10,826 bases of DNA from an uncultured Prevotellaceae bacterium. GTDB taxonomy: Bacteria; Bacteroidota; Bacteroidia; Bacteroidales; Muribaculaceae. The position numbers and the translations under genes are program-made. The notes beneath the pieces were generated by a model, which worked only from the letters and a program-made list of their open reading frames with translations, had not been told where the DNA came from and ran no database searches. Location of the stretch: NCBI GenBank assembly GCA_937916085.1, contig CALGGO010000116.1:1-10826 (forward strand). The letters are read 5' to 3'. The number at the start of each line of letters is the position of its first letter. The first letter of the stretch is position 1. Of the stretch, positions 1 through 5,270 are shown one piece after another.

Positions 1-1114
1 AACGCACCACCGTGCTGAAGATGTCAAGCGAACAGCAACTACTTGTCGAAATCGCACAAAAGTGATTTGTGGGGCTCATTGCGGAAAACAGGAGATAAGG
101 TGTATAGCCTTTGTTCACCAGAGCCAAAGCACCATGCAGAATCAGTGAGTGTTCGCCCTTGTTGATTTCAATGGCGAGCGGGAAGTAAGTCTTTTGGGCG
201 GTGGTGCCGCTGCCGCCGAACACAGCTTGGCGCAGTGCGTCAAGTTGCTTGACGTGCTGGGCGGTCATTACACCTGCGGCATACTGTGAGGCTGCCGAGA
301 GGTAGAAACTTTGTGCTTCTATCTCGCGCTCGCCTGTGGCGAGGTTGTAGCCGAACAGCATGATGCCCACCTTGTCGGTGGCGATGTGGTACACCGAAGC
401 CCCATCGACAACTATACCGGCACCGCGCACATTCCGCATTTGCGACTGTAAGGTGGTGATGTCCGTCTTGGCGTTAGCCAACTGTGTGACGTGCCCTGCG
501 GTCATGGCTCCGGCTTGGTTGGCGGTGGCCGCCGCGATGGAGACTGACCCCAGTCCGGGGAAGTCTTCACCGGTGCGCACATCGTGCTTGGTGAGCGAGA
601 GGAAAATCTTGGTGGCGTTGCCGACACCCTGTTTGATGTCGGTCACGACGTAAGCGGCGGCTTGGATTGCCGACAACTGCCAGCCGTGCTGTTGTACGGT
701 GGTCTGCAGGGCAGTGACCGCCGAGCGCACTTGCGGCAGCGAGGATTGCAGTGCCATGATGGCTTGCACATGTGCTGCGGTCATGATGCCGGCTTTGAGG
801 TCGGTTGCGCCGTACAGGGGCACCGACGAGGTGAAAGACGCGCCGTTGCGTAGGCTGCGGCCTTTCAAGGTTAGAAACATGTGCTCCATGTCGGCCATGC
901 CGGTAGCGTGGGCGACATCATAAACGACGGTGTACTGCGAGAGCAGCGCTTTCCAGTCATCGAGGATTTTGCGCTCGGTATCACTACTGGCGGTAGCGAG
1001 CAAGTCGAGAATGTCCTGCAGGAGTTTGCCGACAGTCTCGGGTGAGATGGACTCCTTTTCGGTCTCTACCCGAAAAGCGGAAACGAGTGAGGTGAGTTGT
1101 GAAATATCAATCAT
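1..1114 (-). CDS. phage tail-fibre-like protein, C-terminus beyond the window
   Basis: The frame is open from the ATG at 1114-1112 to the window edge (371 codons, no stop), so only the N-terminal part is seen. The protein starts MIDISQLTSLVSAFRVETEK. It holds three copies of an A-G-x-M-T-A-x-H-V-x-x-L motif, near residues 107, 200 and 279 (for example AGIMTAAHVQAIMAL and AGVMTAQHVKQLDAL), separated by Ala/Thr/Gln-rich stretches that look like a coiled, fibrous shaft. Motifs of this kind are common in tail-fibre and baseplate-fibre proteins of Bacteroidales prophages, so a host-recognition fibre is inferred. The start is supported by a promoter whose -7 element ends 20 bases upstream. The Gly/Ser/Thr-containing stretch at residues 299-308 may mark the change from shaft to tip. 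Alternative: another structural protein with fibre-like repeats. Confidence 0.7.
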   Translation of the reverse strand, partial: MIDISQLTSLVSAFRVETEKESISPETVGKLLQDILDLLATASSDTERKILDDWKALLSQYTVVYDVAHATGMADMEHMFLTLKGRSLRNGASFTSSVPLYGATDLKAGIMTAAHVQAIMALQSSLPQVRSAVTALQTTVQQHGWQLSAIQAAAYVVTDIKQGVGNATKIFLSLTKHDVRTGEDFPGLGSVSIAAATANQAGAMTAGHVTQLANAKTDITTLQSQMRNVRGAGIVVDGASVYHIATDKVGIMLFGYNLATGEREIEAQSFYLSAASQYAAGVMTAQHVKQLDALRQAVFGGSGTTAQKTYFPLAIEINKGEHSLILHGALALVNKGYTPYLLFSAMSPTNHFCAISTSSCCSLDIFSTVVR

Positions 1115-1117
1115 AAT

Positions 1118-1169
1118 CTTTTGCGATTTTGTTGCAAAAGTAGATTGACAAGTTCACCTCGCAAAAGAC
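1118..1169 (-). promoter_or_regulatory. phage-unit promoter for the tail-fibre gene, with inverted repeat
   Basis: On the minus strand GTCTTTT (1169-1163) is followed by exactly 20 bases and then TACTTTTG (1142-1135), matching the Bacteroidales TAnnTTTG -7 class. The ATG lies 20 bases further on. A 7-bp inverted repeat (CTTTTGC, 1118-1124; GCAAAAG, 1134-1140) overlaps the -7 element and could be an operator. The same layout precedes three other phage units in this window. Confidence 0.7.
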
Positions 1170-1191
1170 ACGCTGAGAAGGAAAATATTCG

Positions 1192-1199
1192 TACCTTTG
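1192..1199 (+). promoter_or_regulatory. -7 element upstream of the flavoprotein gene
   Basis: TACCTTTG followed by CAGC fits the Bacteroidales TAnnTTTG consensus and points toward the flavoprotein gene at 1369. No clear TTTG -33 element lies at the usual distance. The predicted transcript would begin just before the hairpin at 1211-1236 and have a leader of about 160 bases. It is divergent from the tail-fibre promoter at 1135-1169. Confidence 0.5.
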
Positions 1200-1210
1200 C
1201 AGCGTAATTA

Positions 1211-1236
1211 GAACGATAAATCGGAATTTATCGTTC
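1211..1236 (+). promoter_or_regulatory. perfect 10-bp inverted repeat at the start of the leader
   Basis: GAACGATAAA and TTTATCGTTC are perfect complements separated by TCGGAA. The repeat lies immediately downstream of the -7 element at 1192-1199, so it could be an operator or a 5' RNA hairpin. Its inner part is also the first copy of a sequence repeated after the flavoprotein and kinase stop codons. Confidence 0.55.
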
Positions 1237-1250
1237 CACTGATATTAGGT
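1217..1250 (+). repeat. direct repeat, copy 1, left of the flavoprotein gene
   Basis: This 34-base stretch matches 1987-2020 at 29 of 34 positions. The first 15 bases (TAAATCGGAATTTAT) are identical. The two copies bracket the leader and coding region of the flavoprotein gene. Confidence 0.65.
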
Positions 1251-1298
1251 TTAATGACTTATGGTCACATTTTTATCAATCAGTAACAGACTTTGTTA

Positions 1299-1330
1299 AT
1301 TCAGCGCAAAGTTTATTCAGCGCAAATAAG
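1299..1330 (+). promoter_or_regulatory. two 16-base tandem repeats upstream of the flavoprotein gene
   Basis: ATTCAGCGCAAA occurs at 1299-1310 and again at 1315-1326, with a period of 16 bases. The second copy ends about 40 bases before the start codon. Closely spaced direct repeats near a start are typical of operators for AraC- or MarR-type regulators. No regulator gene is present in the window, so the role is inference. Confidence 0.45.
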
Positions 1331-1368
1331 TATAATATTATCAGTTAAACTAAAAGCAAATATACATT

Positions 1369-1989
1369 ATGAAGGTATTACTATTAAACGGAAGTGCCAA
1401 CAAGAATGGCAACACTTTCACGGCACTCACAGAGATTGCAGGCCGACTGGAGAAGAATGGTGTAGAGGCTGAAATCATGCAACTCGGCAACAAGCCTGTA
1501 CGTGGCTGTATAGCCTGTGGACAGTGTCAGGTGAAGCAACTGGGCCGCTGCGTCTTCGATGACGACATCTGCAACCGTATCGTAGAGAAGCTCAACGAGG
1601 CCGATGCCCTCATCGTTGGCTCGCCCGTCTATTATGGTCAGCCCAACGGAGCAGTGATGGCCGTGCTGCAACGTGCCTTCTTCTCAGGTGCTAAAGTACA
1701 GAACAAGCCTGCGGCTGCTGTTGCCATATGCCGCAGAGGTGGTGCTACGGCTGCATACCAGACGATGAACATGATTTTTGAGATGATGAATATGCCTGTA
1801 GTGACATCGCAATACTGGAACATCGCCTACGGCCTGGCACCCGGTGAGGCGACACAGGACACGGAGGGTATGCAGACTATGCGCACGCTGGCCGACAACA
1901 TGGCCTGGCTGTTGAAGAAGATTCACGCCAACGGCACCCCCGGTTACCCTGAACGCGAGCAGTGGCAGGGGATGAATTTTATCAGGTAA
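1369..1989 (+). CDS. flavodoxin-family flavoprotein, iron-sulfur flavoprotein-like
   Basis: The 206-aa protein begins MKVLLLNGSANKNGNT, the usual beta strand and phosphate-binding loop (G8-T16) of the NADPH-dependent FMN reductase/flavodoxin superfamily. GSPVYYGQ (about residues 84-91) is the second FMN-contact loop. Four cysteines, C47, C50, C53 and C61, form C-x2-C-x2-C-x7-C. This is the compact motif that binds a 4Fe-4S cluster in iron-sulfur flavoproteins, so a cytoplasmic FMN (possibly FMN plus Fe-S) oxidoreductase is likely. The substrate is unknown. The stop codon is 10 bases before the kinase start, so the two genes should be co-transcribed. The gene runs against the flanking phage genes and is bracketed by 34-base direct repeats, which suggests cargo. 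A plain NAD(P)H-dependent FMN reductase without a cluster is the main alternative. Confidence 0.82.
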   Translation: MKVLLLNGSANKNGNTFTALTEIAGRLEKNGVEAEIMQLGNKPVRGCIACGQCQVKQLGRCVFDDDICNRIVEKLNEADALIVGSPVYYGQPNGAVMAVLQRAFFSGAKVQNKPAAAVAICRRGGATAAYQTMNMIFEMMNMPVVTSQYWNIAYGLAPGEATQDTEGMQTMRTLADNMAWLLKKIHANGTPGYPEREQWQGMNFIR

Positions 1990-2020
1990 ATCGGAATTTA
2001 TGGTTATACTGATAACAGGT
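1987..2020 (+). repeat. direct repeat, copy 2, at the flavoprotein/kinase junction
   Basis: This is the second copy of the 34-base sequence at 1217-1250. It starts with the flavoprotein stop codon TAA and covers the kinase ATG (2000) and its first codons. Within it TAAAT and ATTTA can pair around CGGA. Confidence 0.65.
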
Positions 2021-2524
2021 GCATCACATACGGGTAAAACGCTACTGGCCCAGCGGATGCTTGAAAAATACAAGTATCCTTATCTGTCTATAGACCATTT
2101 GAAAATGGGCCTTATTCGAAGCGGCAAGATAACTCTCACACCAGAAGATGATGATGCCCTCACCGAAGAACTTTGGCCTATTGTCCGTGAAATGGTGAAG
2201 ACAGCGATAGAGAATCGGCAGAACCTTATAGTGGAGGGCTGTTACATCCCTTCTGATTGGCGTAACGAATTCAGTGAGCAATATTTGCAGTCAATAAGGT
2301 TTATTTGCCTTGCAATGTCGGATGCTTACATTGAAGCTCATATCTATGAGATAAGGAATCATGCCTCTACCATTGAAACGAGGTTGTACGACACAGGCTG
2401 TACAATAGAATCTCTGAAACTCGACAATCATAACTACATTGATGCATTTACTAGAAGTGGTGAGAAAATCACGATAATTGATACAGATTTTTGGCTGACA
2501 GTAAAAGACTTTATCGAGCAATAA
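2000..2524 (+). CDS. P-loop kinase, zeta-toxin/adenylate-kinase-like
   Basis: The 174-aa protein carries a Walker A loop, G-A-S-H-T-G-K-T, at residues 7-14. PYLSIDHLKMGLIRSG (about 27-42) follows as a probable substrate-binding segment. NLIVEGCYIP (about 74-83) is the internal strand seen in small nucleoside/metabolite kinases and zeta-toxin-like proteins. The length fits a single-domain small-molecule kinase. The phosphorylated substrate cannot be told from sequence; 2-phosphoglycerate-kinase-like or antibiotic-phosphotransferase-like activities are possible. No antitoxin-sized partner gene is adjacent, which argues against a classical zeta toxin. It follows the flavoprotein gene by 10 bases, and a strong hairpin terminator stands 20 bases after its stop. 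Confidence 0.72.
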   Translation: MVILITGASHTGKTLLAQRMLEKYKYPYLSIDHLKMGLIRSGKITLTPEDDDALTEELWPIVREMVKTAIENRQNLIVEGCYIPSDWRNEFSEQYLQSIRFICLAMSDAYIEAHIYEIRNHASTIETRLYDTGCTIESLKLDNHNYIDAFTRSGEKITIIDTDFWLTVKDFIEQ

Positions 2525-2534
2525 ATTCCAATTT
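2521..2534 (-). repeat. inverted third copy of the cassette-boundary sequence
   Basis: ATAAATTCCAATTT, overlapping the kinase stop codon, is the reverse complement of bases 1218-1231 with 13 of 14 matches. The same short motif therefore lies before the flavoprotein gene, between the two genes and after the kinase. Confidence 0.45.
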
Positions 2535-2543
2535 GTCGAATAG

Positions 2544-2572
2544 AAAAGCGATGCCATAGGCTTCGCTTTTTT
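2544..2572 (+). terminator. bidirectional rho-independent terminator
   Basis: AAAAGCGA-t-GCC pairs with GGC-t-TCGCTTTT around an ATA loop, with a single T-T mismatch and a run of six T's on the plus strand. It lies between the convergent ends of the kinase (2524) and the gp10-like gene (2593) and can serve both. Confidence 0.85.
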
Positions 2573-2592
2573 AGTGAACGCGCCCGAAGTTT

Positions 2593-2994
2593 TTATTGAG
2601 GGCTAATCAGACCGCAGAACTGCCAACCGAGGTTTTCTTCTAGGAACTCCTTGATATTCATCACCGAGGCGTAGTATTTGGTACTGAACCACTTACGCCT
2701 TTGGCGACGCTTTGCTCTTCCTATGTCGCCAGGGTTTCCACGTGGTGTTTCCTTGCCAGTACCATAGTCTTGCCAAAGGCCGTATTCGAGGAATGCTTGC
2801 GACAGCCCGACCTCAAAGAATCTGCCGTCGGCACGTACAGGCAGAGCTTTAGGCGAAGCAAGCAGTGCTCCAGTGTCAATCACATCGAGAAGGGTTATCT
2901 TCTCCTTCCATATTCTTATCATTGTGTCATTGAAAGCGGTGACATATTTTTTTCTTTCCTCAAGCACTTGCGCTTCGCTTATCTCTTTCGTCAT
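2593..2994 (-). CDS. phage HK97-gp10-like head-tail/minor tail protein
   Basis: The 133-aa protein shows two landmarks of gp10-like completion proteins. One is D-T-G-A-L-L-A-S (residues 40-47), and the other is a downstream Y-G-L-W-Q-D-Y-G-T-G (71-80) after a predicted beta region. The C-terminal part is basic (RRQRRKWFSTKYYASVMNIK) and typical of the Bacteroidales versions as I recall them. The expected role is in joining head and tail or in tail completion. It has no GTCTTTT-type promoter of its own. It was probably read from the 4305 promoter through the 272-aa gene before the S23-type gene came to lie between them. Assignment rests on motif pattern only. Confidence 0.6.
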   Translation of the reverse strand: MTKEISEAQVLEERKKYVTAFNDTMIRIWKEKITLLDVIDTGALLASPKALPVRADGRFFEVGLSQAFLEYGLWQDYGTGKETPRGNPGDIGRAKRRQRRKWFSTKYYASVMNIKEFLEENLGWQFCGLISPQ

Positions 2995-3017
2995 AAAAAA
3001 GGAGTAGGGATTAGTAA

Positions 3018-3042
3018 GTAGTGAGTAGTGAGTAGTGAGTAG
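3018..3042. repeat. 7-base tandem repeat, about 3.6 copies
   Basis: GTAGTGA is repeated head to tail between the gp10-like start and the S23-type promoter. The preceding bases (3001-3017) recur on the opposite strand at 3830-3846, inside the 272-aa gene, with 15 of 17 matches. Confidence 0.75.
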
Positions 3043-3044
3043 AG

Positions 3045-3070
3045 ATTTTTGCTATCTTTGCAGCAAAAAT
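3045..3070 (+). promoter_or_regulatory. promoter -7 element at a hairpin loop, for the S23-type gene
   Basis: ATTTTTGCT (3045-3053) and AGCAAAAAT (3062-3070) form a perfect 9-bp inverted repeat. TATCTTTG (3053-3060), a TAnnTTTG -7 element, sits almost wholly in its loop. The ATG at 3080 is 19 bases after it. This rules out the upstream in-frame ATG at 3035, which would precede the transcription start. Confidence 0.65.
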
Positions 3071-3079
3071 TTTGACTAT

Positions 3080-3451
3080 ATGGCTGATTTTACTTATCAA
3101 TTCGAGAAACTTGATGCGTGGCAGGAGTCGCGCAAGTTGGTTGTTGAGGTCTATAAACTGCTGCGTAAGTTCCCACAAGAGGAACGTTACGCCTTGTGCG
3201 ACCAACTGCGACGAGCGGTGATTTCCATCCCGTCCAATATTGCCGAGGGAAACGGCAGAATCTCTATTAAGGAGCATATTCATTTTCTTGAAATAGCTTA
3301 CGGGTCTTTAATGGAAGTCTATTGTCAACTGCAAGTGGCGGTGGATTTAGGCTATATCACCAATGAGGATTTTAATCATGTGAAACCTTTAATCTTCACC
3401 ACATCTAAGCTGTTGAGCGGCTTGCGAGCAGCCAAAGCGAAGCAAGCGTAG
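3080..3451 (+). CDS. four-helix bundle protein, S23/IVP family
   Basis: The 123-aa protein has the family hallmarks: FEKLDAWQESRKLVVEVYKL at the start, then CDQLRRAVISIPSNIAEGNGR (about residues 50-70), then a third helix with FLEIAYGSLMEVYCQL and a final helix. This family was first described in 23S rRNA intervening sequences and also occurs free-standing in many Bacteroidetes. The related Avd proteins assist diversity-generating retroelements. Function of free-standing members is unknown. The gene lies on the opposite strand, wedged into a phage unit, with its own hairpin promoter and simple repeats on its left, all consistent with a late insertion. Start at 3080 is chosen because the promoter covers the earlier ATG. 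Confidence 0.88.
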   Translation: MADFTYQFEKLDAWQESRKLVVEVYKLLRKFPQEERYALCDQLRRAVISIPSNIAEGNGRISIKEHIHFLEIAYGSLMEVYCQLQVAVDLGYITNEDFNHVKPLIFTTSKLLSGLRAAKAKQA

Positions 3452-3486
3452 CTTGGAGAGATTCACTACACTCTACACACGCCACA

Positions 3487-4305
3487 CTACACAGTACGAG
3501 AATATTTCGAAGAAATTTCCTCGTACTCTCTCGCAAGAGCGTCAAGCTCTGTGAGAGCCCGCCACGTGTCGAGAGCGAGAACCTCCTTCTCCTTTGTCAC
3601 GTCACCTTTGGTCAATGCCCTTATCTGCGCATTGACTGCGGCAGTTAGAATCTCATATTGAGATCTGTCGCTGTCAAGCAGATTCGCATTGTCCGAGGTG
3701 GCGGGTTGCAGGAAGTTGTGGAACTCCTTTGAGAGCATCGCCTTGAGCGATGCGAACCAATAGAAAACTGAAATCCTTTCAGTTTGTGTAAGGTGTAATG
3801 TGTAAGGGGGAAGGAGTCGTTCCAAGAAGTCACTAATCACTACTCCCTCATCACTACTCCTTCTCGAATACAAATGGCTTGCCATTTGGTCGAGAAGTAT
3901 TTCATTCTGAGTGGAGATATAACCTTGATAGAGGTTATCGCACACGATGAATGTCTCAAACGGCACTCCTTGGAAGTCTGCTGGCACGGCGCGGTGTCTG
4001 CCGATCCGTGACAGGCGAATGGGAGTTGCCGGCAGCGATTTGAGCCAGTCGAGCGCAGCGACGGCCTGCGCCACTTGTAGCGCAGTGATAACGAACCGCT
4101 GCTTGCTTTTCTTGCACATATATCCCTTCTCGCCATAGCGATGAAGGATAGCGATCTTGTTCCATCGGAAAAGGCAGAATGCCTTGACCTCATCGATGGA
4201 ATACCCCTGCGCTATGAGAGTGAACAAATAGCGCAGCTGCTTTTGAGTCAAATCTTCCCATCGTTTGGGAAGTTTTACATCAATAGTTCTAGTATCTATG
4301 CCCAT
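3487..4305 (-). CDS. Bacteroidales phage protein of unknown role, 272 aa
   Basis: The protein begins MGIDTRTIDVKLPKRWEDLT and continues with QKQLRYLFTLIAQGYS and a Lys/Arg-rich first third, then an alpha-helical second half with YWFASLKAMLSKEFHNFLQP. I recognise the style from conserved unnamed Bacteroidales prophage proteins; its place next to a gp10-like gene would suit a tail-assembly or tail-chaperone role, but this is inference. The ATG is 22 bases after a TACATTTG promoter element. Residues of about 146-178 are encoded by simple-sequence DNA (runs like CACTACTCC and TTACACATTACACC) that resembles intergenic repeats, suggesting an in-frame expansion. Its stop is 35 bases from the convergent S23-type stop. 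Confidence 0.6.
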   Translation of the reverse strand: MGIDTRTIDVKLPKRWEDLTQKQLRYLFTLIAQGYSIDEVKAFCLFRWNKIAILHRYGEKGYMCKKSKQRFVITALQVAQAVAALDWLKSLPATPIRLSRIGRHRAVPADFQGVPFETFIVCDNLYQGYISTQNEILLDQMASHLYSRRSSDEGVVISDFLERLLPPYTLHLTQTERISVFYWFASLKAMLSKEFHNFLQPATSDNANLLDSDRSQYEILTAAVNAQIRALTKGDVTKEKEVLALDTWRALTELDALAREYEEISSKYSRTV

Positions 4306-4313
4306 AATAAAAA

Positions 4314-4362
4314 CGGTTATCGTGCCACAAATGTACGATAACCGCTTCTATACTTAAAAGAC
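4314..4362 (-). promoter_or_regulatory. phage-unit promoter with inverted repeat, for the 272-aa gene
   Basis: On the minus strand GTCTTTT (4362-4356), 20 bases, then TACATTTG (4335-4328). The -7 element lies across the loop of an inverted repeat (4314-4325 with 4333-4344, one mismatch), giving CGGTTATCGT on both flanks. The sequence is a near copy of the promoter at 9976-10026. The -33 bases overlap the last two codons and stop of the RhuM-like gene. Confidence 0.75.
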
Positions 4363-5184
4363 GTATTTTTGCAGAAAAAGCAAACTAACTATAACAGACC
4401 AAATGAACCATGTATAAATGAGAACATTCTGTTTCCAATTCCATAAGCCCTTATTATATGCCGAAGTCCAGAAAGGACTACCAGGATAACGATTGAGGCC
4501 ATAATGAACTTTTATTGCCCATCTGCGTTCTTTATTTATAAAGCGCAAAAAATAGGCAGCAAAAATAATAATGGGTATAAATAAAAATGCCAAAGATATT
4601 TTAACACAGTATATAGAAGTAACGATTATTGGTAACAAAAAAACAAAGAACCGCATATAACCATCGGAGCGAGTAAATTTATTAGCAGAATATGCTTCCT
4701 CTTCTACCCATTCTCCGTCATACCAAATTAAGTCAAAGATATTGTAAGTGTATTCCTTTTCAATCTCATCATTCTCTTTCATTAGTTTAAGTACATGCTT
4801 TTCATATTCATGTTCTGGGTCAAGACTTGATTTTGATTTAATCCACAATAAAAATTGTTTGTCGGGAACAGTATCATAGTCAGCAACCTTTAAAGCGACA
4901 GTTGCATCATAACACTTGGTGTCAAACTTTCTTCCTCCTTGTGTTTTATCCTCTAAAATAGCTATGTGCTCTTGTGACAATTCAGCGTTTGCTTCTGACT
5001 CATCTAGATAGCGCCTGATGTCACGTACTTCACATCCCAGCAATTTTGCCAATTCAAACTTGTCAAACCATGCAATACCACGAACGTAACGTGTTTTTAC
5101 AGAGCATGGAACTATTGATTGTTCCAATGGGTAATAATAAATGTATTCCCACTCGCCGTCTTTGTATTTATTCATTGTACACAT
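4354..5184 (-). CDS. RhuM-like protein fused to C-terminal membrane segments
   Basis: The 276-aa protein has two parts. Residues about 29-125 resemble the RhuM domain: a strand and helix-turn-helix-like segment (WFDKFELAKLLGCEVRDIRR), an acidic spacer, then KTQGGRKFDTKCYDATVALK and FLLWIK, matching the order W-L-x-x-x-x-LA-x-LF, x-R-x-x-x-x-YN-x-D, F-R-x-W in RhuM proteins. Residues about 178-214 and 254-272 are hydrophobic and predict three membrane helices, so the N-terminal domain would be tethered to the inner membrane. RhuM is found in pathogenicity islands and mobile elements, and its biochemical role is not settled. The gene is more AT-rich than its phage neighbours and sits between two phage units as cargo. 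An alternative start is the ATG at 5175. The RhuM link is from pattern only. Confidence 0.55.
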   Translation of the reverse strand: MCTMNKYKDGEWEYIYYYPLEQSIVPCSVKTRYVRGIAWFDKFELAKLLGCEVRDIRRYLDESEANAELSQEHIAILEDKTQGGRKFDTKCYDATVALKVADYDTVPDKQFLLWIKSKSSLDPEHEYEKHVLKLMKENDEIEKEYTYNIFDLIWYDGEWVEEEAYSANKFTRSDGYMRFFVFLLPIIVTSIYCVKISLAFLFIPIIIFAAYFLRFINKERRWAIKVHYGLNRYPGSPFWTSAYNKGLWNWKQNVLIYTWFIWSVIVSLLFLQKYVF

Positions 5185-5252
5185 AGCTTAAAAGTCATGA
5201 ATTGGCTTTAATTTGAAGTTGTTTTTGACTCGATACGCTAATTTATAACATG

Positions 5253-5260
5253 CAAATATA
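5253..5260 (-). promoter_or_regulatory. -7 element for the RhuM-like gene
   Basis: TATATTTG followed by CATG, read on the minus strand, fits TAnnTTTG and lies between the stop of the DUF6712-like gene and the RhuM-like start, giving a leader of about 65 bases. It lacks the GTCTTTT -33 sequence of the phage promoters, so the gene is probably expressed separately. Confidence 0.5.
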
Positions 5261-5270
5261 CTACTTTTTT

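Noticed and set aside
360..1148. Several plus-strand open frames opposite the tail-fibre gene
   Set aside because: They are short, overlap each other in different frames and read as low-complexity antisense of a long open frame with a good promoter.
2000..2524. Toxin-antitoxin pair with a zeta toxin
   Set aside because: No small antitoxin gene is adjacent. The upstream partner is a flavoprotein, so the kinase is left as substrate-unknown.
3018..3042. CRISPR-like array
   Set aside because: The units are 7 bases long with no spacers. The repeats at 10499 and 10736 are also contiguous and coding.
3011..3283. A minus-strand open frame over the S23-type gene
   Set aside because: It is the antisense of a clear S23/IVP-family protein, and its C-terminal end is made of the 7-base repeats.
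3018..3451. Diversity-generating retroelement suggested by an Avd-like four-helix protein near a tail fibre
   Set aside because: No reverse transcriptase and no template/variable repeat pair could be seen, and the protein fits the general S23 family at least as well.
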